Shown here piece after piece: positions 29,399 to 39,751 of a stretch of 64,000 nt of DNA (the stretch's first letter is position 1; each line of letters opens with the position of its first letter). Below the pieces are notes generated by a model. That model worked only from the letters and a program-made list of their open reading frames with translations, did not search any database and was not told the DNA's origin. Origin of the DNA: Durusdinium trenchii. Its lineage: Eukaryota > Sar > Dinophyceae > Suessiales > Symbiodiniaceae. The stretch is from assembly GCA_963970005.1 (NCBI GenBank), contig CAXAMN010021718.1, positions 829,243 through 893,242 of the forward strand, read 5' to 3'. A program made the position numbers and the translations under genes.

Positions 29399-29935
29399 CT
29401 GCATAGCCACGCTGTATCAACAAAGAAAAGTCCTTCCCCAGTGGCCTGAACGAAAGTCGGCCCTCGACGAGCAAAGTGATCTTCATCTATCCTTCTTCGC
29501 CTGCAATTTTGTGAGCCTACCGGGATGAGAGCCTTAGCTCCTTGCTCATGGCGCTTCGTAGGATGCTAACACACGACAAGTGCCAGACGCCACAATGGCA
29601 AGGGCGACCATACCCCTGCCAACAGACTGAGGCCACATTTGCTTGGCCGTTTCTGAGCAGCCGCCCACGTCAAGATGCATTTTGCCCTTCGTAGCGAATT
29701 CAGGCCCTTCTTTCTCTTTGGTAGTTCATGTTTTCACCTGTTTCACATTCGTACAGAGGAAAGACTATTAACATTGATGGGTTTGTTTGGTTGTGGTTTT
29801 GGGCTTTTTGGGGGCTTGTGTGTTTGTTTGCCGCTTTTTTGGTGGCTGCCTCGTGTTTCTTTACCCATCAATATGCTGTGTTTCCTATCCTTCTATGATG
29901 ACCTGGGCACACCATTGCGTGAGTCCTGACCGAGG
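29399..29935 (+). repeat. F gene 3' region with partial hairpin tail
   Basis: GAGCCTTAGCTC at 29529-29540. From about 29690 the sequence follows the F-type tail (GAATTCAGGCCC, GTTTCACATTCGTACAGAGG). Hairpin arms ATTGATGGGT (29773-29782) and ACCCATCAAT (29863-29872) pair perfectly, yet the stem sequence is different from the pseudogene tails. It ends GATGACCTGGGCAC without the final CTCGTGG and A-run, so the tail is diverged or truncated at its 3' end. If this gene is the source copy, the hairpin is part of its own 3' UTR. Confidence 0.65.
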
Positions 29936-31656
29936 AAAGAAGGCTGTGTATTCCAAAACAATCAGATCTGGTGTCTTGCAGTCCTGCAGTTCCTTTTTCC
30001 CGTTTTGCATGCTTGCTGTTTGAAGTTCTTCATCAATGGAGCTGTTGTGCGTTTTGCAGTTGTTCGAGCCTTTGAGACCCATTCGGGTGTGATCAACTGC
30101 TGTGCTGGCGATGCGGCGAGGAAAACGAAGCAACTTGGCACCACGTTTTTTCAGCCCTCATGTTCGAACTGTTTTGAATGACTGCAATCCTTATATTGTG
30201 TTCCATCGATGGAGACTTTCTGCTGAAAAGATCCTTGCCATTATAGGCAATGTCCTTCGAATGGCGGCACTGTGGTGCCTGTGCTGGATGCCATTGAGCC
30301 GAAACTTTGTTGGAAAGGTCAGGTCCTTGGAAAAGGGTCAGCACCAGTGGTAGGGGACTTCGGGTGGGGAGACTTTGTTGCTGGCTGTGTGCCTCGTTTT
30401 GGAGATGACGAGTTTCCAATGTGACGAGTCTTGAAGTGCTTCGATTTTGAGTTCCAATGTAACGAGTGTGATTTGTCTCTCCTTTGTCCTCTTCTTAAAA
30501 ATATTGTTTCTCTATTATCATTTTCACTTATATTGCTTATCAATATGTACTTTTTGTTTTTCCTTGAGGTCACTATGGGAGTTCGACGACTTGATGCGGA
30601 ACTCCACGTGACCAGAGCAACGGATGCTAGAGACTCGGTCTGCGTCTCAAAGAAATCAATTTTCTGATTTCTTTACAAAAAGCGTGCTTTGTATCCAAAG
30701 AACGTTAGAGTCAGAACGAGACAAAACTGGCTAGGATATGTTAGGATGCTAGCTGAGAGGGTTAGAGGTGCCTTTTGCAAATCCTTGGAGCTGAGAACTA
30801 ACGTAGCCTTGGGCTGTCTTGACTGGAGAATCATGGTACGGCAGAAAGGCATGGATGATAGCGACGTCGCATTAACTGAAGGGAGCATTGTGAGAATCTC
30901 TGGAGATGAGGAACAAGCCACTTGGCTGGAGTTTGGGCGCGGGCAAGCCCCCCATTTCTTGGCAGGGACCTGTCTCTGCACAAGAATGTCACCACAGAGT
31001 GCTTTTCAGGGGCTTCATTGGTCGATGTATTTCTTCCTTCACCCAGTTGGTGGTTTCAGCGCTGGTGTTTTGGGAACCCGCAAGGTGACCGGGTGAAAAA
31101 GAATCCAGAGTCATCCAGAAACATCCAGATTGAGACCCTAGTACTAGTCATCCAGTCGCGATGGAGTGAGTGTACTGTGGCTGGTACAGGACAGGCTTTT
31201 GATCTGGAGTTGTGTTGCACACCATTTTTTGGGCGGGCCTTAGTGCCTTAGTATTGGTGGGCTTGTTTCGTGCTGGCTGGTCTGGCCGGCCCGCATTGAG
31301 TGGTGCAAGTGACATCTCCTGGATCGCGCCCAGTTGCGCGCCCAGGTTGCACTTGTGATTGGTGCTCAGTGACATTTTTGCTTCGTCCAGCCACTCGAAT
31401 TTGATGGAGATGGTGCCATGGCCGAGAAGATGTGGATGAACCTTAGGAGCGATCGGACGCGAACCGAAGCGCTCCTGGCCGAGCGTTCGAGGACGCGAAA
31501 GTGAGTCCGGAGCGAGAAGCGACGCGGACGTCCGATTCGATAGGACCGAGACCCAAGAGCTAATAAGATCCCCCCAAACAGACCAAACACACATCATGAC
31601 CACCATGGACCAGCATGACTCACTTCGGCTGTTTCAGTCGACTGTGATTCGCTCCA
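29936..31656. other. Transition region, nothing recognised
   Basis: Includes an A/T-rich patch at 30480-30570. Open frames such as 30689-31096 (+) and 31148-31606 (-) lack family signatures. It marks the change from the intronless LRR cluster to intron-rich sequence. Confidence 0.4.
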
Positions 31657-31802
31657 GGTTGGGCTTTGGAGGAAGACGCGGAGGTCTTGCAGCTGCCGCG
31701 CGAGGAGCTCCGCCCTTGTCGAGCTCGAGCGCTGCCAGAGTGCCAGGCAACCGGGAGGGCAGTGCAGCCGGGGCGCGCGGGAGGGCAGCGACCCGGTTTG
31801 AG
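31657..31802 (+). CDS. Probable exon, unrecognised protein
   Basis: The frame reading LEEDAEVLQLPREELRPCRA then ALPECQATGRAVQPG has almost only G or C in third positions, as in the exons of the known genes further right. It is bounded by a possible CCAG|G acceptor and an AG|GTGATC donor at 31803. Other frames are also open, so the assignment rests on codon bias and splice sites only. Confidence 0.4.
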
Positions 31803-32965
31803 GTGATCAACCCGGTGCGCGAGAAATGGACATCGCTCTTGTGCACGCCCTTGATGACAAAATGAATGTCACCAACCAACTGTTCATGGCAGTATTTGGG
31901 ATTTGAAGACAGATAAATGCCATGAGGACATGCCACTCTTGTATGTTGCAGTTCGGAATTGATACCTGCTTGACTATAAGCTTCGTTCCCTTTCCCCTTC
32001 GAAGATGTCTTCTACGTTTCAGCTCCGTTCATCCGATCGCAACACGCCGCGCTGTCTGTGTCCCACCACCGAACCAGCTTCGTTCCCGACACCACCGGGC
32101 GGGCTCCGAAGCCCAGGGCGAAACCCGCTGGCAGCTGGAGCCGGAAGCTCCGTGAACCGTCCGCCCCGGTCGCCCCCGGCGGATGATGGCGCGACCGGAC
32201 GGCCGGGGGGACCGGTGACGGGCGGAGGACGAGACCGGTGACGGGACGGCGTGGAGAAAAGGAGTGGGCGAGACCGAGACCGGTGTGTTTTGGTGTGGGA
32301 AGAAGGATGGGAGATGTTTGGAGGATGATGGGTGTCGCAGCGTCGCATGCTTTGAAAGACGGTTTAACATGGTTTAATCCAAAAGCTTATACGTAGTGAA
32401 GAGTCTTTTGGATGTCCAGCGCCCCTCCCACAAGGACCACTAAACTGGCCCTCTGCTTGCGGACATCACACCCTCCCCCCTGAAGTGCAGGGCGAAGGTA
32501 GGTGAGTTGTCACTAGCTTTGCCACCTTCATTTTGAAAGAAAGGTTGACAACTTCAGGACCCCGCAGACCCGGTGCCATGCTGCAGTTCAATGGGACACC
32601 TCCATGCAGCTGCATCACCCGCAGGGGGGTTACCGCAGATGACTTTTGTAGTCGGTCAATGAGACGGAAAGAAATCCCGTTGTGGCCCCGATCTTGGCTC
32701 CGATCTTTTCAGGGGGTAGTAGTGACAGGCGACACAAAAGAATATTGCCGCAGGATGCCAAGACACCACTCAGCTGGTTCACAGTCCTCTATTTAAGACT
32801 GAGAGCAAAGACCTCTTCGACACAACGATACGCGGCTTCTGCCAAGCTTCAAACCCATCACAGAGTTCACTGCGCTTTCTTTTGATCAAGACGGACACAC
32901 AGACTTGTCAACATTTGTCAAACTCCATTGCTCTTGACTTGTGCAATGCATTGCGGTGTGTCGTG

Positions 32966-33408
32966 ATGCATCATCACGGGGCGCCTCATCACAGGGCGCC
33001 CGAGTACGGGGCACCGCACTACGCAGCGCCACAGCATGGAGCTTCGCACTACGGGGAACCCCATCAAGGGGCGCCACCTCAAAGTGCAGCGCATCATGCG
33101 CCGCCGCATTACGGGGCGCATCATCACGGGGCGCCGCCTNNNNNNNNNNTCATCACGGGGCGCCGCCTCACAGTGCGCCGCATCATGCACCACCGCACTA
33201 TGGGGTGCCGCCTCACAATGCGGCACCACCACATTACGGGGCGCCACATCACGCACCACCTCATCATGCGGCGCCGCAACATGGAGCGGCACAACATGGG
33301 GCACCGCACTACGGGTCTCCGGAATACAATGCACCTCATCATGGCGATTCCTCTGGTGCCTTAGTGGCGCTTGATGTTGCTTTCTCCCCGACCAATGTCC
33401 CAGAATGA
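32966..33408 (+). CDS. His-Gly-Ala-Pro repeat protein, interrupted by gap
   Basis: From ATG 32966 (MHHHGAPHHRAPEYGAPHYA) to TGA 33406-33408 the sequence encodes repeats close to H-(H/Y)-G-A-P, ending with a non-repetitive tail (SSGALVALDVAFSPTNVPE). Repeats vary at third codon positions (CAT/CAC, CCT/CCC/CCG/CCA, GCG/GCA) while the residues stay, which favours coding over a plain minisatellite. Ten N at 33140-33149 lie inside the array, and the frame differs on the two sides, so the gap length is wrong or unknown. It may be one exon of a larger gene. Function unknown. Confidence 0.5.
33140..33149. other. Assembly gap (10 N) in a tandem repeat
   Basis: Ten N inside the H-x-G-A-P array. Probably a collapsed or unresolved repeat. 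Confidence 0.99.
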
Positions 33409-33489
33409 TGCCGGATTTTATGCAGGGTATGAAGTTGGGAATTGAATTCATCATTATCCTCAACCCCCGACAGCTGGTGAATGAACACC

Positions 33490-33548
33490 CCTTGAACTCT
33501 TTTCGGGGCTATTAATGGACACCCGAAATCCGTGGTGCTGGATTCGTT
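33490..33548 (+). repeat. Dispersed repeat, also at 39990-40048
   Basis: The stretch starting CCCTTGAACTCTTTTCGGGG, then CTATTAATGG and ending near CCGTGGTGCTG, occurs in both places with one length difference and very few changes. Further similarity around GTGTAAAGTCCT...ACCATTAAA (40295-40350, 34500-34550 and 60715-60770) suggests a larger decayed element. Confidence 0.7.
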
Positions 33549-34810
33549 CTTTTTTGGACCCTTCAATAGATGCTCTTGGTTCAAGATACAGAATGCGCAT
33601 GGTTCAATTTACTGGGACCCAGCGACCGGCATGGTATCCTGGAGGGTGCGTTGTCCTACGACATTTTGTGAGATCAAGACGCATGGAGAGCGTCTGAGGG
33701 GATTCCGCAACAGCGATTTTCTTGGACACTTCCCCAAGCAAGTGTTGGGAATCCCAAATCTGGCCAGATCAAGAGGTCTTTCTCTTCTTTTGCACTTCAC
33801 ACAGGCAGACGTTCGGGCTACGACGAGAGCCCCTGCAATGCACACATGGGCAGGGCGGTTTGGCATTTGGCATTTGATCGCTTCGGCTTGGAACGATCTG
33901 GCCCAGATCATCCACGTATGGTACCTTAGGGTCATACATATGGGACTAATGTATGTATAACTATTCCACATGGATGGTCTGGGTTGGAGCCTTCCTGGGT
34001 CTTCCTGGTGCCGCCCCTGCGCGACAGTGAGCGCGTGCTCCGGTGAGACCCGTCGTAGAGACATCACATGGGGCAGAATACTTGGGGATCTAGACGCCCC
34101 TTTTGCTACTGGTTGACCAAAAGGAGAGGATCAATTGGGTCGTGAATAACCCATAGGCTTCCAGCCACCATTGATTGATTAGCCAGAATCCCGAAACATC
34201 ATTGCTTTACTAACGACTTTACATTGACAAGCCAGGTCAACCATTTTCCAAGGGGTCTTGGAAGGCCAGGTGCATGGTTCGGGATACCGGGACGGGTTTC
34301 TGGTGGACTTCCCATCAGAAACAGCATGGACTGCCTTAACTCACCCACAACGGCTGCACAGCTTGAAAGCTGGAGCCAGAAGACAAGCTCTAAGTCATCT
34401 AGAAAGATGGAACAGCAAAGGGCGGTTTTTGGAGGAAGCCTCACCCACTACAAAAGACATGCTAAGACCATATTAAACCTGGGAAAGACCTGGTCTTCTA
34501 GTGTAAAATCCTTCGTAGAACCATAGTGGTTCGGGATCCTGGCTATTAAATCAATGATGTCCGAAAGGCTCGACTAGTTAAATCAATGGTGGTTATAAGG
34601 CTAAGGCTATTGAGCTGTGAACCTCCGCCACAGATTTTTCTGTTCGGTCGCGTTCAGTGAGGTCTATGGGACCCTGAGTGAGATGGTTGGCCATCGGTCC
34701 GGTTCTTCCTGAACATCATGGGACCTAGAGCCTGGTCGTGACCCGATTTTTGGACCAACCACCCCATCTTAGATGGTCCAACTGCCTAGCAAAAACCCTT
34801 CCACCGGTCC
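33549..34810. other. Non-coding or intronic stretch
   Basis: No recognised gene. It contains decayed dispersed repeats (see 33490-33548). ORF 33532-33960 has no family signature. Confidence 0.35.
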
Positions 34811-34950
34811 CCCAAGCGTTCCGCCCCCCGCCGGTACGACGGCGCGTTCCGCCGAGGCGAGGAACGTCAGGAGGATCGGGAGGAACGTCGCCGGCGCTCG
34901 GAGGGTCGCCGGCGCCTGAGGGGCGGCATCGGAGAGGCAGAAGACGTTGA
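34811..34950 (+). CDS. Probable exon, Arg/Glu-rich, unrecognised
   Basis: The frame reads PKRSAPRRYDGAFRRGEERQ then EDREERRRRSEGRRRLRGG and GEAEDVE, with G/C third positions, ending at a possible GA|GTGAAA donor (34951). It is a charged, probably disordered segment. A GA microsatellite follows at 35024-35089. Confidence 0.4.
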
Positions 34951-35023
34951 GTGAAAGGGGGGCTTGGATGCCTCCAATGCACGGGGGGAAAACCTCTCTA
35001 CTTGAAGTTTGCGTATGCAGAGA

Positions 35024-35025
35024 GG

Positions 35026-35056
<31 letters not shown>

Positions 35057-35089
35057 GGAGAGAGAGGGAGAGAGGGAGAGAGAGAGAGT
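35024..35089 (+). repeat. GA microsatellite
   Basis: AGAGAGGGAGAG repeats over about 65 bases. Confidence 0.9.
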
Positions 35090-36666
35090 GTTCGTGTGCA
35101 GGAGCAAGTCAGCTGGGAAATACGTGACCAGATACATCCTTTCAGATTCTGAGCCGAAGAATCAGCCTCACAATTCCTTTGGGAGGTTCACTGCACCGCT
35201 ACTAACAAGAAGCTACGAACGGGGCGACCCTGGCATCGCTACGAACGGAGCAAGGACGCTACGAACGGGGCTCCTGGCCATACTACTAGGAACAAGAACG
35301 CTACGAACGGAACAAAGGGCATCCCTGTGATTTGTGAAATGTCATCCGAGTCGAGGTGATCACCGCTATGAACGACGAGCTGACGACAGGAGCCATGAAC
35401 GATTGCCGGTCCGAGCGGCCATGACTAGGGCTCCACGGTGAGACGAGGTAGGCTCCATGGTCAGTCTGGGGCCAGACTTTGGAAGCTGACGTGTTCTTGC
35501 ACATGTCCAGATGTAAAAGTAAAGAAATACCACTCGATGCACCTCGTTCTTGCCGATGTTAGGAGAGATGCTCGAGATGCCCGAGACTATGACCGGAGGG
35601 AGACCAATGGTCAAGGCGGAGGCTAGTCTTCGGACACTTAGGGCCCAGAGCTGGGAAGTTTGAGAGCTGATCTTCAAGGACGTCATTCGCCGAAGCGCTT
35701 CTGTTCGGCCGGCGGATTCTTTTTTTGAGTCATGAAGCTTGCAGCGAAAAGGAGATTCAGAAGATTTACAGTAGCTAACTTACGAGTGACAGGGACTCAC
35801 TGGGCTGAATGGGTACGACAGAATGTGGACTTGTGGACTTGGTGGGTTTGGCCCAACCCACACAGGTTGCACTCATCCATTTTGACTGACGATCTTTTCT
35901 GTGGCTGGCAAATGGACCTTCTACGCCAATGAGAGGCCTCTCCGATAGAATCAATAGAACAGAGCTTTCAATGAAGCTGAGTTACTTAAGCTTTCCCCGC
36001 CATGGCCGGGTTCCTGCGTCACGTCCTGCGGCACTTCGTTTGTTCGTTCGTTCGTTCGTTTGTTTGTTTTGTTTTTTTTCTTGGGCAGGTCGAAGCGAAG
36101 GGCGGAAAGGAGGCGGCAAGGGAGGCGGGAGAAGACGTTTCCAGCGCAGAGGGGCCGCTGTCTGACCGCATTGGTCCTGAACCTTCATCCAGTAGTTTCA
36201 TGGAGTGGCGAAGCTCCGAAACCACCCCGAGCGAAGCTCCGCTGCTCCTCCGATCACCGTTTCCAAGCGGCCATGCGTGTGGACATGCGATGGCGCAAGA
36301 AACACCATGTTCACCCAGAGGTCACCGTGCGGGTCCGATTTTGGAGCCCGGTTGAGGTCACTTCCGTCAGCATAACTCAAGCATGAAGATGAAGAGTCAC
36401 TCTCCCCCTCAAAAGGTCAAATTGAAGCTGGCTTGTGCCATGGAAGCGTGTTGGCTCGTTCCTGGAAAGCGTTTTGCTGTCCCAGAGCTTCCTTGGTGAA
36501 GGTGAGCATGCATTGAATCTCTATTTGGGCACGGTCTGCACATGCGATCTGACCATGACTGACCGTGACGGACATGGTGACCGTGTCCACCTGTGACCAT
36601 CCACTCGACTCTTCCTCGCGGCTTCGAGGCAAACTTTCCCACCGCCGTCGGGTGGGGACTTCTTAG

Positions 36667-36857
36667 GGGGTTTCCGACCCACGCACGTCGCCAGCCGGTG
36701 ACTTCGGCGACGTCCCCCGGGCGGCGCGGGCGGGACGGGATGCGAGGCGAAGCGGGAAGCCGCGATCTGTTGAGGTCCAGGACCGACGGACTCGACGCGG
36801 GCGGTCCGGACTCGATGTGGATTTGGGGGACGGAGGAAGCCACGAAGGGCAGCGAAG
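36667..36857 (+). CDS. Probable exon, unrecognised
   Basis: After CTTAG|G the frame reads GVSDPRTSPAGDFGDVPRAA then RAGRDARRSGKPRSVEVQD and GLDVDLGDGGSHEGQ, with strong G/C bias at third positions. A low-complexity charged segment. The end is uncertain. Confidence 0.4.
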
Positions 36858-37345
36858 TCAGGACGACTTCGAAATCCGTGGTGTTCCGTCGAACTGAAAC
36901 CACTGGTGACCAGCGAACTAGTGTTACAACAAAAAGTTCATTTAAAAAAACACACATTTTGAACACAGGCTCTCTCTTCAATGAGAGTTTCTTTTTTTTT
37001 GTGGCTTGCCTGGATTTTGGGAGGAAGCTTCGTCGCCTGCCGGTCGACCAAAAGAAGGTGATCGAGCAAGAAGCGAGCAGGTGTTGGTGGATGAAAAGCG
37101 GGATCATTGGGATACGGACCCCAAAGATTGAAAGGAAAGGCTGCAAGCTGGGGTCAGGGGGTCCTGACATCGATTCGCACAGAATCTTTCAATCTACCAG
37201 CATCAAGTTGCAGATCCGGCTCCTTTGCATTTGCGTGCCTTGACCAAGCTACGCATGCTTATTTCTGGGGTCCCTTTTTGGCTGGTAGAACCTGTCTTGC
37301 TCCCTTCCATACCCTTCGGCATTCCGGCGTGGTGTGAAACACCAG

Positions 37346-37458
37346 GAGCCGCAGCCGCGCGCGGCGCCGGAAAGCGGCCTCGAGTGCTTCCAGCGCGTCC
37401 GCGTCCAGCCAGCCCAAGAAGCGGAGCCGCCCCGTGGCCGAGTCGGGTCGAAGTCAAA
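37346..37458 (+). CDS. Probable exon, unrecognised
   Basis: Bounded by CCAG|G and AAA|GTGAGT. The frame reads EPQPRAAPESGLECFQRVRV then QPAQEAEPPRGRVGSKSK, nearly all third positions G or C. No family recognised. Confidence 0.45.
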
Positions 37459-38344
37459 GTGAGTCGGAGCTCCAGCGGTCGGAAAGCGATCCATTGGAAT
37501 CCCCGCAATCAGCAACGATGCATTTTGGAAAGGTATCCCTTTGGACCAAACCTTTCAAAGTGATTCTAGTGGAGCAAACCTATATCGTTTTGGACCCCTT
37601 CTTGTCTTGGCCGGAAGAGCTCTTCGTCCTTCGTTTGGACTTCTTCGTTGGCGCTTGAAAGGGCGCTTCTAGGCGAGTCGACCGGGCGCGGACTCGCCAT
37701 CTGAAGCAGGGCGAGAGCTTTCCAAACCTTTCCAAACCTTAAGACCAGGAGTCACAAAGGGGTGGTATTTAGTCCCTAAGTGAGTGGATAATGGGCACCC
37801 CTAACCTCCATTAAGCACCCCTTTGTGACTGCTGGGATCTTTTGTTTTCTTTTTTCATTTTCTGGTTGTGCTGGGCGGAACCCCCGGCCCCGAGGCAAAG
37901 CGGCCGGCTTTGACTGCGTGACGAAACCCCGAGAGCCTGGGAAGGCGCGGTCCCGGCCCGGAGAAGCTTGGAGCTTCACCGGTCGGTGTACTCTTAGGAG
38001 GTGAAAACCAGGAAAAAACCGAGGTTTTCTCTATTTTATGTTATCTTGGAAGGCGAAACTGGGTAGCTTTTCATGCGGTTCTGAACGCCCCCTTTTTTCG
38101 AGTGGTTTCGTGGAAGCCAAGCGGGGTGTTGTGGGCGGGTTGTTGTGGGTGAACAAATCGTTTTGCCTTAACGGACATCTCTCTTTTCTCTTTTCCAGTT
38201 TGAAGTTCCGCACCGTGGATCACGGAACCAAAGCAGACACCTGCAAGATCAGAAAGACAGCATCGTGAACAACCCCTCCTCCCTTTTTGCTACATCTCCT
38301 TCACATCTCCTTTCCACTTCCAAACGACTTCGTTCCCAACACTC

Positions 38345-38530
38345 CCACCGCCTTACCTCCGGTGCCCGGTTTCGGCCGATCCCGGAGGTGCCGGTCGAAG
38401 CCGAGCCGCAGCGGGGTTTGAAGCTGGCGCCCGGTCGCAAGGCGCGGTCCGGTCCGGGCGGGGAACGGTTCCCGGTCGACCTCGGCCGACCTCGACATCG
38501 ACCCGGAAAAGGACGAAAGGGCGAATGGCA
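38345..38530 (+). CDS. Probable exon, unrecognised
   Basis: The frame reads FRPIPEVPVEAEPQRGLKLA then PGRKARSGPGGERFPVDLG and RPRHRPGKGRKGEW, with G/C third positions. Ends not determined. Probably a disordered region. Confidence 0.35.
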
Positions 38531-39695
38531 CAGCCCCTGGGAAGTTCTATTTGTATTAGGTTTTTATGGTTGTGTTATTTTGCTAGAAGATTTTTTTTCC
38601 TCAGAGAATTCAGCCATCATGGTTTCGTTAAAGGGAGTTTGGACCGGTTGTCACTACGCATTCCCTAGTCATGAGGTGACCCTAGGCCCTTAGTCATGAT
38701 AATGGACCACTGCACTTTCAGGTGACTTCCCCACGAACCTTCGAACTGTGATCCGCTTTGGACCCGCTTTGGACCGGGAGTGACACCCTGGATGGTCTCA
38801 CCCAGAACGTCCCACGCTTCGATCGGAGATTGGTTCAATGAAAAGGTCCCACCACTTAAGGTCACAAGACGGGGTACGATCCATGGAGGTTAGGGGTGCC
38901 CATGACGAAAACTTCGCGACTCAACACCACGCCTTTGTGACTCCCACCACCTGAATCTTCCATCAATAAAAACAAAGGTCCAGCTTCGAATCCCAAACAA
39001 CATACGTACTGTGCATCGTGGGATGATCGAGGCAGTAAGGAACGTGTTCATTTGCTGCGACCGCCGAATTCCGGTCTTGACCTCCGGTAGCATCACTCTC
39101 TCAGCAGGTCTGAGCAGCAACGAATCCCAAAAATGAGTGCATACGAAACCACACGGGGACACTCCAAATAATAGGTGACCTGGTCTATGTCCTTCTTCCA
39201 GGGGTCTTTGGCAGGTCTCCCTATGACTCAAGACGCACACCTTTCTCATACACATATCTTGGCCAATGAAACAACCCAACCAACCCCGAGGCCATGCACC
39301 CGACTTCTTAGCAGCGTTCCCCTCGACGCTTTGTTGGAGCCATTTTCCACCGGGTACCAGGCGGACGTTCATGGCCTTAAAGGTGCTGGGCAGTACAATG
39401 GCCTGGGAGCGCAGATGTCGCGCGCGCGCGCGCGAGGGCGGAGATGGGGTTGATCCATCGTTGATCCAACCTTCCAGATTTGGGAGCCCGAAGGCTGCAG
39501 GGCGATTTTGGGCATGTGTGGCGAGCTCAGCAAGCACAGAATGCAGGGAAAGTACAAAAAGGCTCTAACGCCTCCGAGGGTTTCTTTGATTTTGATCTGG
39601 GCCCCAACGCTTCATCATTTCCCGTCCTCCCCGACGCACCCGGCGCTGCCTGATGGGGGAATCCTTGATGGTCGGCCGGGGCGGCGGCGACCGAG

Positions 39696-39751
39696 GTTGT
39701 GAAGGCATTGTGATTGAAGGTCCCAACGACAAAGGTCGCTGGGAAGTTCAG
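39696..39751 (+). CDS. Probable exon with a GRW-type small domain
   Basis: CGAG|GT acceptor and CAG|GCGCGC donor enclose CEGIVIEGPNDKGRWEVQ. This resembles the short L-N-G-x-x-G-x-V-x-G-x-x-x-x-G-R-W-x-V-x-L module common in dinoflagellate predicted proteins (from general knowledge, not checked). Neighbouring exons were not found. Confidence 0.4.

Noticed and set aside
31148..31606. 152-codon minus-strand ORF as a gene
   Set aside because: No recognisable domain, no splice or leader context, and overlapping open frames on +.
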